This document shows, in pieces, positions 23,695-34,963 of a stretch of 64,000 nt of DNA. The position numbers were made by a program, and so were the translations under genes. The stretch covers positions 186,001-250,000 of the forward strand of contig JAMYHX010000006.1 of NCBI GenBank assembly GCA_025529335.1. Reading direction: 5' to 3'. Numbering within the stretch: the first letter of the stretch is position 1; every line of letters begins with the position of its first letter. The notes under the pieces were generated by a model. It saw only the letters and a program-made list of their open reading frames with translations. It had not been told where the DNA came from and did not search any database. Origin of the DNA: Rhizopus sp. PT2906. Taxonomy: Eukaryota; Mucoromycota; Mucoromycetes; Mucorales; Rhizopodaceae.

Positions 23695-26600
23695 CTAACG
23701 TCTTCCCTTTCTCTTGAAATAAACCATGATCAAAAACACAAAAATGTTAAAGAAGAAAAAGCCTACAAGGATACCAAAGTTTCTCCATTTGTGTGCTGCA
23801 CTCCATCCCATATTAGTTTCATAAAACTGAGAGCCAGATTTGTAGGTACAGTATCCACATTGCTCTGGTTGCATCGCATCAGGATTGGCAATATATCCTG
23901 TCGCTTGTGACAAGAAGTTTTGCATATATTGACCACAGGTTTGACCGGGAGGAGGTGTAAACTTGAGGAGGTCAGCGTCTGTGCATACAACTTGAAGACC
24001 TGACAGTTCATTCACGGCAAGCCCTTCGATATAATAGTGGAACGGGTCAATCCAGTACATCCACGAGCTCCAGAAACGAGGCATAGCAAAGGGCGATTGC
24101 ATGAGACCACAGAAAAGGATGAGCAACGAGATCACAAGCGGATTGATCACGGCAGCCATTGTAGGTATTTCGGCAATCGCGGCGATTACGAAACCAAGGG
24201 TGACAGCCCAACAGACGAGAACAACAAAGGTAATATAAAAGTATCCACACGCCTCTGACGTGTTCCTCATACCTGCTGTCCAGTAAAATCCACACATGTA
24301 AGCAGCAGCAAAGAATATGATATAAGGTAGTTCAACCAAAATAGCAGAGATACCAAATGGAAGCCACCCATAGTATCTGGAGGCGTACTCACGTCTAAAG
24401 TAAACACGCTCCATCATAAACTTTGGTTGAGCCAAGATAATCATTGTCATAGCCATAATAAATGTACTAAAGAGGGCAAACACCTTATAGAGCATATCAG
24501 AAGATGTATTGCCAAGTTTCCAAAATGTGAAACCGGTAACAAGAGAGGTAAACATCAAGTTCATGAATCGACCAATATTGTATTCAGGCGTACGCCAGTA
24601 CGCGAGCGCCATACGAGCATAGACCAGACGGAACTGAGTCCAAAAGGGAGTTGCGTACGTACGTGCCTCACGGCTAGGGTTCTTGTTGGCGTTCTGATGG
24701 ATTTCCTCAAGCTCGGCTGCAAGTGCTTTGGCTTCATCTGATTTTTCCCAAATGTCTGCCCAGTTCTGAGTGACTTTTCCGGCTGTACCAGCACCAACGA
24801 CTTCCAGAATGTATTCAGCAGGATTAGCGTCAGGTGAGCAGCGAGGGCCCCCGTTTCGTTCAAAATAATCAATCATCGTGCGTGAATCTTTACCGATTTC
24901 ACCATGATAAGCTGTACGGCCACCGCGAACCAGAAGTAGGAGATGATCAAAATACTCAAAGAGGATAGCAGAGGGCTGATGGATGGTACAGAGTACAGGC
25001 CATCCTGCATCGGCTAGCTTACGAATGAATCGAATAATATTGTATGAACTTTGAGCATCAAGGCCGGACGTGGGCTCGTCCAAGAAGAGCAGCTGAGGTT
25101 TACCAACGAGTTCCATACCGATCGTCAGTCGTTTTCGTTCTTCGACTGAGATACCAAAGCCTGAACCCACATCACCAATTTGTGCATCTGCTATATCTTC
25201 CATCTCTAGCAACTGAATGATCTGTTCGACATACTGAAACTTTTCCTCTTGAGGTACTTCGTAAGGCTGTCGCAAGGATGCAGAAAACTGAAGTGCTTCA
25301 CGTACTGTGACCTTAGGCTGATGAATGTCCATTTGCTCACAGTATCCAGTGATACGTTCAAAGTCATTCATCAAAACTTCACCATTTAAATAAAGATTAC
25401 CTTCCACTTTACCAATCGTTTTTCTACGGGCCAGAACGTCCAGCAGGGTAGTCTTACCAGCACCAGAAGAACCCATAAGAGCAGTCAGGTGTCCTGGCTT
25501 CACAATACCGCCAATATCATTCAACAACTGAAGTGAACCACCTTTGATAGGCACCGTATAATTGACATGCTGCCAGGAAAAAGTGGTTCCTGTCGAAATT
25601 TTGTCCATATTTTCAGTCACATTGTTCTGTTGGCGTCGGCGTTCATCCTCCTCTGCTTCGGTACGCGGCTTGGGCGCCTTTCCAGGAAGATACAACTTTG
25701 TTAATGAGGCGGCTTTGCTTATACCGCCCCGTTCCATAGCCAATGCTGTAAGTAGAGTGAAAAACAAAAAGAAGGCAACAACTACAACAAAATCAGGTGC
25801 CCAAAGCTGCCAAGGCTTGTAGTTGAGTGCCTCAAGAAGGTAGTCGTCTCCACGGACGTACGGTTGACCTGGCCTACCGCCTTGCATTGTGCAAACTTTA
25901 TAGTTCCAGTCATCATATCCAGGGCCATAGGGGACAGCATTACCAAGGCCTTCACACGAGTATATTTGGCCATGCATCTCGTTGGATATCAAAGCCTTGT
26001 AAGCGTATGCTATTGGATTGATGTAATAAATCCAAAACAGCCAGGGATGCATTTTTTTATAAGGAATTGTGTAGCCTGTGTACGAGGTAATAGCGATCAT
26101 TAAAACACCAGTGATTTGCGTGGCAAGGAAAAAACTAGATGTGATGGCGCCAAAAAAACGGAAGAAACCGTTCATACACATGTTGATAAAGAAGAGTATA
26201 ATGAAAAAAGTAAAGAATCGTCCGGCGGTCAAATTGAGACCCATCATAAAGTAAGAACAAATTTCAAACAAGAGAACTATATGATAAAGTTAGGCTTTGA
26301 ACAAAGAGTAGTCATTGAAAAAAACCTTACCTTGGACGATAGCATACGGGATGTCCATAATCACTTGTGCAATATAAAACGCAGACGGCCTATATAGCGC
26401 ATACTGCTTGTGCTTTTCAAGAATGGGTCGACCTGTCAAGAACCGCACGAGTTCGGATTGAGAGATAAATGAGTTGAACAAGACTGCAAAGAAGAGCGCA
26501 CCACCACGAGAGAAGGCGCCCGTTGCTGTCAGTGGGAGTTTAAAGAAACAGGAGGCAGTGATCAGTGATTGAATCAGAATGGTTCCATACCGAGAGATGA

Positions 26601-28208
26601 GTGCTTGTTGGTCTTTGATGAGTAGATGATACTGACGAATGGTTAATGCCTTGACTTGTTGGTAGAATGATGCAATATAAGGTGATCTCTTTGATGCGCG
26701 TTTTTGATGTTCTTCTCGAATAGCATCCTCAAAAGCAGCTGCATTGTTTTCCTTTTGAACGGTTTCTTTGTAGTTGTTAAAGTCTTGCATCATCTGCTGA
26801 TAGATTCCGGATTGATAATAGCGATCCTGAAATTCGGAAGCATGTTTTGGCGCAGTGTCTTCAAAACCTGGTCTGAATTCACGTTCAAGTGGATTACAGA
26901 GACCAGTCAGAAAGTCTGGCGTTGATTTACGAGGAGGACAGTAGAAACCAAGAGATTCAAAATAAGGTTTGGCTGCATCTGCAGGGCCAAAAAAGATGCA
27001 GTAACCTTCATCCAGAACCAAGACTTTGTCAAAAATGTTGTAAATGCTATTGGATGCTTGGTAAAGTGTAGCGATAGTCGTGATGTCAAAGATATCGGTC
27101 ATGATACGTAGTGAGCGTACGTAGTCCAAAGCAGAAGCGGCATCCAGACCACGTGTAGAGCAGTCCCAGCAGTTGATTGTGCTTCGGGTTGTCATCTGCT
27201 CAGCAATTGACAGTCGCTTACGCTCTCCTCCGGATAAACCTCGGACAAATGCGTTGCCAACCATTGTGTTCATCTGTTTTGTTAAACCAAGCATGTTGCC
27301 AAGCAAATAAAGGACGCGATTCACGAAATCAGACTTTGATTGCTCGGGAAGTCGCTGACCGGGTGTTTTTGTTCTTAATGCAAATTGAAGTGTTTGTTTG
27401 GTTGTAAGTGTAGGATAATGTTGGTCTTCTTCTTCATTGTAACATACTTGGCCTTGATACCGCTTTGCAAATACGTGGGGATCGATACCTCCATAACTGA
27501 CATCACCTGTGATTTTTGTATATGATCCACGCATGTTGGCAATCACTTTAAGAAAAGAACTGCATCCAGCGCCAGGACGTCCGAGCACTAGAAGCATTTC
27601 ACCGTCTCGACAACATCCGGTAAGATCATGAAGGATGATTTTTGTACTTGTATTTTTATTCTTTTTAAACAATTTCCAGATGCTGAAGACGGACATAATA
27701 TTACTAAAGACGGTCGGAATAGTAAATGCATCGGCGCCAAGACCCTATGCATAAAATGTATTTAGAAAAGCAGTAATGATGAAGCGAGGGCGATCGTTAC
27801 CTCCACATGTAGATTCTCCCAAAGAACACCTAAATGTTTACGTTTTCGACCATTTTCGTCCAACTCTTTGGATATGCCATGTAGAAATTCATCGAGATTA
27901 AACTCATCAATACTGGCCTGGCCTTCTTCTACCTTGGATGGTGTTGTTCTCTGACTGAGTGCTGTTAATTCGCGACGAAGTTCACTATATTGATTCTTTG
28001 CATCTAAAATTCATGAATAAATTATATATATATATATATAAAGATAATAGATGATACCTTCAATATCGACTTGATTGACATCTGTTTCACCGTATGTGCC
28101 TTGTTGACCTATTGTATAACCATTGGCTGTACTTGATGAGGAATTGTCATTATTGTTCCGAGGATGGAGTGAATCCGTAGGAGTGTTTACTTCGCTTTTC
28201 TCTTCCAT
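23695..28208 (-). CDS. Full-length PDR-type ABC transporter (ABCG, CDR/PDR5-like)
   Basis: Exons 28208-28058, 28003-27801, 27744-26331 and 26276-23695 give 1449 residues, normal for (NBD-TMD)x2 PDR pumps. NBD1 has the fungal degenerate Walker A GRPGAGCSS (about 171), signature LSGGERKRL and Walker B WDCSTRGLD. NBD2 has a canonical Walker A GSSGAGKTTLLD (about 856) and Walker B LLFLDEPTSGLD, with the signature replaced by SVEERKRLTI. This is the usual asymmetry of the family. Each half ends in six membrane helices. PDR pumps export azoles, other xenobiotics and lipids at the plasma membrane. A poly-T tract lies in the 5' leader (seen as poly-A just above 28208) and a TA repeat in intron 1. It is flanked by UGT genes and an esterase. 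Confidence 0.95.
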
Positions 28209-30882
28209 TAAAAAAAAAAAAAAAAAAAAAAAATAATAAAAAATAAGTTGGATCGAAATCTTGGACTTTTTATACAAGCCAAGCTGAGCTCGTTTCGCTT
28301 GCCAATCAAAGTTTCTTTTTCCTTAGAAAAGAGAAAAATTTCTAATTATATTATTCATTCTTTGTTGATACCTGATCTGCAGTGAGATTACGTCCCCCAA
28401 TCTTCATTTTAGTACACACGTACCGGAAAAACTATCTCCGTTTCCGTTATCAGTCGTTTGACATTGTATATTTCACAAGATTAAACGTATGCTTTTGTAG
28501 CAAATGAGTATGGAAATATGATGACGTATTATGAAGTTTATGCAAACTGTACATTCTTTATTTCGATGAAGTTTTAATTGATCAAGTCTTGACGTTGCTG
28601 CGTCATATCCAGTGATCGATTCTGCAAAATGCGATTTTTCCATATTTAGAAGTAGTACAACTGGACAAAAGTGTATTAAATTCTGTAGTTCCGCGTGGCG
28701 GATGTACAAATTTCAAACAGTGAACTTTAAAAATACAATGGTAAAGTTGGCGTAAACCAGGAGATGCTGCTGGTAATCGAATTATCAAATCTTTTCGTGA
28801 CTATAGATAGACGCATTGATCATAAAGAGGTAGAATCTTTTCAGTTCTGAGAATTTATTCAACTGATTTAATGTCTCCTTCAAAAAATCAAAGGTAATAA
28901 TGATCAGTTCTTGAGCCGGTTTTACATTTGACTTTTTTCTTGCTGAGCAGCTCCTACTGTTGAAATTTCACCTAGAATAGAATGAGATTCTGCTTTATTA
29001 AGAGGAGTCGTAGTAGCAACAGGCGTATCACAGATGGATCTACCGTATCAATAAAAATATAACTTCGAATGTCAGTTCATATCTGTGGCTGTTCATTTTA
29101 GAATCCACTCATATCTGTTATTAATACGCGTTGCATCACTTCAAGCTACAGATTGACGACCAAGCTTCTTTCACGTGTTTGACAAGAGGCATCACTGTAC
29201 TGTATAATCTTACAGTAGAACATACACTCTACATTCCTCTATTGCAACTGATGACAACATTAATTCTACCTATAAAGCTCTCATGTGTCTTCTCTTAATA
29301 ATATTCCTCTCTTCTTTTCAGCAAAAAATTTACTTTGCTGGTCATCGAGTTAATTGACTACTGCAAATATTAACCGGTAGAAATGGATATACCCAAAATA
29401 GATATGGGAATACGTCTGTCAGTACAAACAGAAAGCATGAAAACAACGGGCCGAAAAGAATGAAGGTTTTTTCAACGTCTATAATAGTCTTACAATGATT
29501 ACAGCCTCAACTTTAGTTACACGTGTGTGGTGTGTGTTACTCATCTGTGTCAACTTAATTCAGGGGAGGGGGGGAGATACGGATAACAATACATGAATTT
29601 ATTTTAATTGCCTCAAGTTTCAATGGTTCACTGATGTCATAGATGTGTTATTATTATTTCTTCTTTGGCTCAATTTGCTCTTTACGGCAGTTTAATATTG
29701 GCAATAATCTATATCCCATAAATGATACTCTATCTTTACAGCTTACAATGCTCATTCTGTTTTCTGCTCAGCTCCGAGTGTCTACAGTGCTTTTGACCCT
29801 AAAATGGTTGATCTTGAGTCCACATATGTCTAGACCGGCATTTTCAATACAAAGTTTGCGGCTGGTTTCAACTCAGCGTCTTCTTTTCCTACCGAGTAAT
29901 ACACTCCCAAAGCTACTTAGGCTTCCTCAATCTGTTCCTTTCTAGCCCTTAGTGTTACTTTATCCTTATTGGATGTAGAATGAGATAGTTCTATAAACAA
30001 CAACTTTTTTTCTCCTTCTATTCAGTTGTACAGCATTGTTTGTATAATATGACTTGCATGTATTGATTTACGTTTTCAAATGGAAAGATAACGGGAATCA
30101 TTGGTTTAATTACCCGAAATGGGTAAATTTTAATACAGAGCTTTAATATCGTTTAGTTCAATAGATCATCCCCTTTGATAACGTCTTAATGCTAATTTCG
30201 TAATCGATTGTTAACAGATCTTGGTATACTCTAAGCATCTGTCATATATATCGGAATGGACGGATTCTAAGCATTCTTTTATATAATTTACCACTCTTCA
30301 AAGCCTTGCAACATACTTCTCCGAAAACCACTCAATGTCAAGATCAAACGCTTTAAAGTTGGCCCCTTTTACAGTTGAAGTGTGCTAAAGGGATATGATG
30401 TTCAACAATAAGAAGCCATACTCTAAAACAAATCATTCAGAGTATATAGGTATAAAAAGGAATCTCCCTCTGTAACTGATGTGGATAGATTTCATCTAAA
30501 AAAGGACAGGTAGTACAATCTCCTCTTCCATCAAAGTAAAAGGTACTGTTCCATGGCTCCTGCTCTTTTTTTTTCAACTCGACTAGAACTTCACGTGACA
30601 TCGACATGTAAGCTAGTACGAGAAGCCTTACGGATAAACAGTTTAATAGTAATTGATTTTTAACATGAACGTTTCCTAGCAACCAGAAGCACACATTGAA
30701 TTACCGCATGCACTAAAAGGGCCGTCCCCGATAAACCCCGTCCGTTAAGCACGCCGTGAACGGCTAATTTTCTCTCCGTCCTTCTGATCTACAATGGAAG
30801 GGTTCACAATGTAGATATATATAAATATGTGCATTCATTTCTGTTTATCTTTTATAGAATTGATTGTATATTACTGCTAAAA
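28209..30882. other. Long region between divergent PDR and UGT2 genes
   Basis: Begins with a run of about 25 A (28210-28234). The rest is AT-rich spacer. Two possible relics stand out and are listed separately: a degenerate copy of the leader of the Tc1-like element (29240-29400) and an old coding fragment (29725-29955). TATATATAAATA at about 30814-30825 is a good TATA candidate for UGT copy 2. No intact gene is seen. Confidence 0.55.
29725..29955 (+). pseudogene. Possible relic of an unknown coding sequence
   Basis: One plus frame reads AYNAHSVFCSAPSVYSAFDP...VDLESTYV, stop, TGIFNTKFAAGFNSASSFPTE, stop, YTPKAT, stop, ASSICSF. The composition looks protein-like (Ser/Ala/Thr/Phe-rich) and better than the competing open frame, which is Leu-rich. 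I do not recognise the family. All three stops could come from single C-to-T changes in glutamine codons. Confidence 0.3.
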
Positions 30883-32743
30883 ATGAAGCTAGCCACCATT
30901 TCCCTTGCTTTACTCCTAACTGTAAGCAACTTCGTCTCTGGATCTGCAGAACAGACAACCTTTGATCTGGAACCGGACTTCCGTACCCAAAAGAACATCT
31001 TATTCTCTGCCGGCTTTGGTGGGTCCTCACATATTGTTTGGGTCCTTTCTATTCTTGAAGAACTTCAAGCTAGAGGTCATCATACAATCTATTATACTAG
31101 AGTAAGCGAACAAGTGTTCTATATAACAAACTACTTACAATGATGACAATAGGAAGATCATGCCAAATTCATTAAAAATGCTCCTTCAGTTGAGTTGATC
31201 GTAGGAGCACCCTCATTGGTGTCAAAAGAAGAAATGCAGACAATACAAAAAGGATTGATTTCCATGTCCATAGTAGATCAATACGCATATATTATTGACT
31301 TGTTTGGGAACAGGGGTGTAGACTGTAAATATATATACATGAATGCATACTTTTTTTAAGAGAAAATACTCACTCACTTCTATCACAGCTTATACCAGAC
31401 ATTTGGATGTTTTCTCAAAGAAAAAAGTGGATCTCGCTCTATGTGATCATTTTGACGGAGGCTGTGCTGAAGCCGCAATCAAAGCCAAAATCCCTTTTAT
31501 AATAACATCTACATTTGCATTTAGTCCAGGTACACACACACGTGGGATAATTAATCGCGTACTATAGCATATATTAAACATTTTAATAGATTCTCTTACA
31601 CCCTATGTTAACAGAGATATGCTTACCTTACATCACCCCACTGTCAAGGGCCTCTCATTTTCGGAAAGACTCCAAGATAAGATTATCAGTCCTATGCGAT
31701 TCATCCTCAAGGCATGGCCAACATTGCAAAATATCAGAAAAAAAAAGCAAGCAATCGGAGTGGACCCGATTGTACATCCTTCAGAGTTACCAAAAGACTC
31801 CTTCAAGCTTGTCAACTCTTTCTTTGGCTTTGAACCTCCTCGTCCCGTTGGCCCACTTGTAGAAGTCGTAGGCCCTATTATCCCCAAAACACATCCCATT
31901 CTCAGCGCTGATCTTCAGCAGTTCCTGGATAATCATCGCAGAGTTGTCTATGTCGCTTTTGGTCAAATGGCTATCCCCAGTCGCAAAGATATTCAGCTGG
32001 TCTTGACATCGCTTTTGGAAAATATGGAAGTAGGCAAGCTCGATGGAGTCATCTGGGGTACCCGCGGCATCCAAGACCTTTTTCCCGAGTACTTGACAAC
32101 ACGTTCCAACACTACATATGACGTAAGAAGCTTCTTTGATAAGCCAGCGAATGGAAGCAGCATTGCCTTTGTCAATTGGGCACCACAAGTAGCTATCCTT
32201 CATCACCCTTCGACTGCCATGTTCGTAACACATGGTGGCGCAGGCTCTCTTTATGAATCGATGTATGAAGGTGTTCCTGTAGCCATCTTTCCTTTCTTTG
32301 GTGACCAGCCTGGTAATGCTAAAACGATGGAAGAATTTGGCATCGGTCGCTGGTTGAAGAGAGACTATGACCAATCGACGGCAACTGCTCTTATTGAAGA
32401 AATCCTTGAGGACAAGACTGGCAAATATAAGCGTAATATCAACCGTTTCAAGGCTATAACTCAAGTCAGATCAAGAAGTGGAGTCACTCGTGGAGCTGAT
32501 GTTGTTGAAGAAGCTCTGTTTACACATGAAGATGGAAAAATAACTCATAGAAGAGATGTTCGAAGAGAGCTCTCGTTCATTAAAGCATACAATCTGGACA
32601 TCTACGCCTTTGTGGCTGCTTTCTTGGTTGCATTCGCATCCAGCGCAGGGTACCTTGTATATAATGCGTACTTGTATATTCAAAAGAACACAGACCTGTT
32701 TGCTCAGCAAAAGTTCACAAGCCAAAAGTTAAAGAAGATATAG
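30883..32743 (+). CDS. UDP-glycosyltransferase (GT1 family), membrane-anchored, copy 2
   Basis: Exons 30883-31101, 31153-31324, 31389-31529 and 31590-32743 give 561 residues, and exon 1, 3 and 4 lengths equal those of copy 1. Signal peptide, GT1 fold, UDPGT signature (THGGAGSLYESMYEGVPVAI) and C-terminal membrane helix are all present. Exon 2 (EDHAKFIKNAPSVELIVG...) and the first part of exon 4 differ clearly from copy 1, in the half that binds the acceptor. From FFGFEPPRPV onward, the UDP-sugar-binding half, the two proteins are almost identical. The two enzymes thus probably share the donor but may differ in acceptor range. The exon 2/3 junction uses TGTAAATAT as donor, a little weak. Divergent from the PDR gene. 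Confidence 0.9.
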
Positions 32744-32866
32744 AGACGTTGTACTCTATCGTTGAAGCATAAATATAGAAATAAGAATAAAATTGACCCA
32801 TTTTGGGATACTCAATATGTGTTGTCTTTTTTGTTAATCAATGAGCATAATAATAGTGCCTTTGAA
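31810..32866 (+). repeat. Near-identical arm 2 of the inverted duplication (3' half of UGT copy 2 plus 3' flank)
   Basis: Partner of 17385-18440 on the opposite strand. It includes the last coding part of exon 4, the stop codon and about 120 bases of 3' flank (AATAAGAATAAAATTGACCC). Confidence 0.85.
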
Positions 32867-33186
32867 AGGATACAGTGATTTTTTTTTTGAGACACATTAA
32901 CAAAGAAAACCAAAACGCATCTAATTTTCATCCTCATGATGTCACCAAAAAGTGTAAATACTAACCTTATATAAAACTATATAGGAAAAAAAGTATCATT
33001 GAATTAATTTACCTGTAGAAATCTTTATTCTCTTCTTGTTTGAAGAAGAAACTACTTGTGATAAATTCATATTCGCATGTTGTGTTGGCTTTAAACAAAA
33101 AGTTCATTTTAAGCTCAGAAAAAAGCCATCTTTTGCAGGGTAAAACGAGAAAACGCCTTTGCCCACCCTAGACTTTATTATTCCTC
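32744..33186. other. UGT2 3' flank and COA8 promoter region
   Basis: The first 120 bases belong to the inverted repeat. The remainder is AT-rich upstream sequence of the COA8-like gene. No other feature is recognised. Confidence 0.5.
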
Positions 33187-33927
33187 ATGAGTATGTCACT
33201 TGTTGTAAAAGTAATAAATCACTTTAATAGAAAACAAAAAAGAAAGGAATGAAATCTAATTGACTCGGTAGCATTCTTTACGATCTACAGTTTCAACTCG
33301 AACATTGACGACTGTTTGCACAAAAAGTAAAAAGTAGATTCCTACGACTATCGACTAATTCCCTTTGTAGAAATCAAGAAACGACCTACTGAGGATCTTT
33401 CAAAACCAGTAGCAGCTGATATGATTGGAACACCTGATCCTATTTCTAATTTACGGCCTGTCAAATATTATATACCACCTGACGAAACAAAAGAAGTAAA
33501 AAAAGAAAGAAAGAATAATGATAAAGGTTAATGACTTTGCTTAGGAACGAGAATGGAGAGAATCCTGTCAAAGAGTAGATGAGTTTAATCAAAGCTTTTG
33601 GTATAAAAACAATTTAATGTTTGCAGAAGCAAAGGCTGAATATGAAGAGCAATGTAAGCACAGGATTCTTTCTTTATAAAATCTAAATGGGGTTCTATAG
33701 TAAGGAAAAGAGGACAAGAAGTAACAGCAGAGGCCATGTCAGTGTTCTACAAAGATTTCCTAAACAAAGCGTATGACCGTCAGATGGAATATAACCGCAA
33801 TTGGTGGAGAATGAATATAGCTCAATTATACCCTGGATTGAAAGCAGCTATTCGATCCATGAGAAAAACAAGACAGACAGAAATAGATAGAGGAACAGGC
33901 TTTTGGGAAAAGAGCTTTGAATCATAA
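33187..33927 (+). CDS. COA8/APOPT1-like cytochrome c oxidase assembly factor (mitochondrial)
   Basis: Exons 33187-33204, 33272-33326, 33371-33495, 33545-33653 and 33701-33927 give 177 residues with all phases matching. The conserved core reads IGTPDPISNLRPVKYYIP, then FNQSFWYKNNLMFAEAKAEY, then VFYKDFLNKAYDRQMEYNRN, as in APOPT1/COA8. That inner-membrane/matrix protein helps maturation of complex IV and protects it during oxidative stress. The N-terminus HSLRSTVSTRTLTTVCTK is rich in Arg/Ser/Thr without acids, as expected for a mitochondrial presequence. The first exon of six codons (MSMSLV) is the weakest part: no in-frame ATG exists in exon 2. The gene ends 24 bases from the convergent isochorismatase gene. 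Confidence 0.82.
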
Positions 33928-33951
33928 AATAAAAAGTATTTATTATCGTTT

Positions 33952-34763
33952 TTAAAGGTTGGAAGAAGATCTGTACAAGAGCTTATTCACTTTGGTTGCT
34001 TCCATGTATTCCTTAATCAAAGCACTAATGCTCTTGAATTTATCGTGTTTGGCATCTTGGAGTAATTGGAAGAGAATGGATTCTGATGTGGTAATTGTGG
34101 CACCAGCAGATCTCATACGCTATTGTAACAGTGAGCATATGCATACATATTTTTCAATCATCACTTACAGCAATAGCAATGTCTATCTCGGGGTAGTTTT
34201 GTGATGACACACCATCAGCCAAAACATGAACATCATAGTTATTCTCAAGCAGCTCAAGAGCAGTTTGAAGTACACAGACATGACTCTATGACAATGATAT
34301 AATTTAGATGTGATTTGAATACACATCAGCTTCTTACCTCGATACCTAACAAAATAACTGACTTTGTATTGTTTTCCTTTAAGAAATCAGCTACTTTAGG
34401 TACATACATGCTAAACTTTGTCTTTTCGAGACAAATGGCTGCATCAGATATATCTAACTCGGATACCGTTTTTCCAAATGCTACGTGTACCCTTTTAATA
34501 CAATATCTTTTCATGCTTCTCATTTTTTACCTTTGGGATATTGCTCAGTGACGACAACAGGTATGTCCAAGAGCTTGCTTGCTTTTATCTATAATAGTTC
34601 ATGTTAGTCTCGAGTGTGATGAATAATATCGACTTACCATTTTTCCAGCAACAGAAATAACAGAAGGGTACTGCCAAATGAGACCTTTGAAACGTTCTTG
34701 AATATCACAAACAAACAAAGAAGTTGTCTGTGGTGCTAATCGCTTAATGCCTGAAATGGACAT
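33952..34763 (-). CDS. Isochorismatase-like hydrolase (ISOC1/ISOC2 type)
   Basis: Exons 34763-34638, 34588-34531, 34480-34338, 34285-34169 and 34119-33952 give 203 residues. The cysteine-hydrolase triad is visible: Asp20 in FVCDIQERF, Lys in EKTKFSMY (about 82-84) and Cys113 in ESHVCVLQTA. IPVVVTEQYPK and HVLADGVSSQ are typical of the eukaryotic ISOC1/2 branch. The substrate of this branch is unknown; animal members are reported in cytosol, peroxisomes or mitochondria. No targeting signal is evident. Convergent with the COA8-like gene. Confidence 0.88.
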
Positions 34764-34963
34764 GACAAAGTAAAAGGGTGAAAAGAAAATAGCTGTGGGA
34801 AAATGTAGCCTTAAACTATATTTGTGCCTGTTTAAATGGGTAAAAAATCATCCAGTTTATGCAACCCTCTAGTAGTAACACAACATAGGGTAGACGAGAC
34901 TTTGGGCTTTTTTGCTATTTTAGAACACTCTTTTTTTCTTTCTTCCCCTTGTTACAGCATCTT

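Noticed and set aside
29643..29945. 100-codon plus frame
   Set aside because: Leu-rich translation without motif; a different frame of the same DNA looks more like an old coding sequence.
30437..30694. 85-codon minus frame containing two CxxC-like cysteines (DCTTCPF)
   Set aside because: Only one Cys pair, no partner for a zinc site, and it lies in the promoter side of UGT copy 2.
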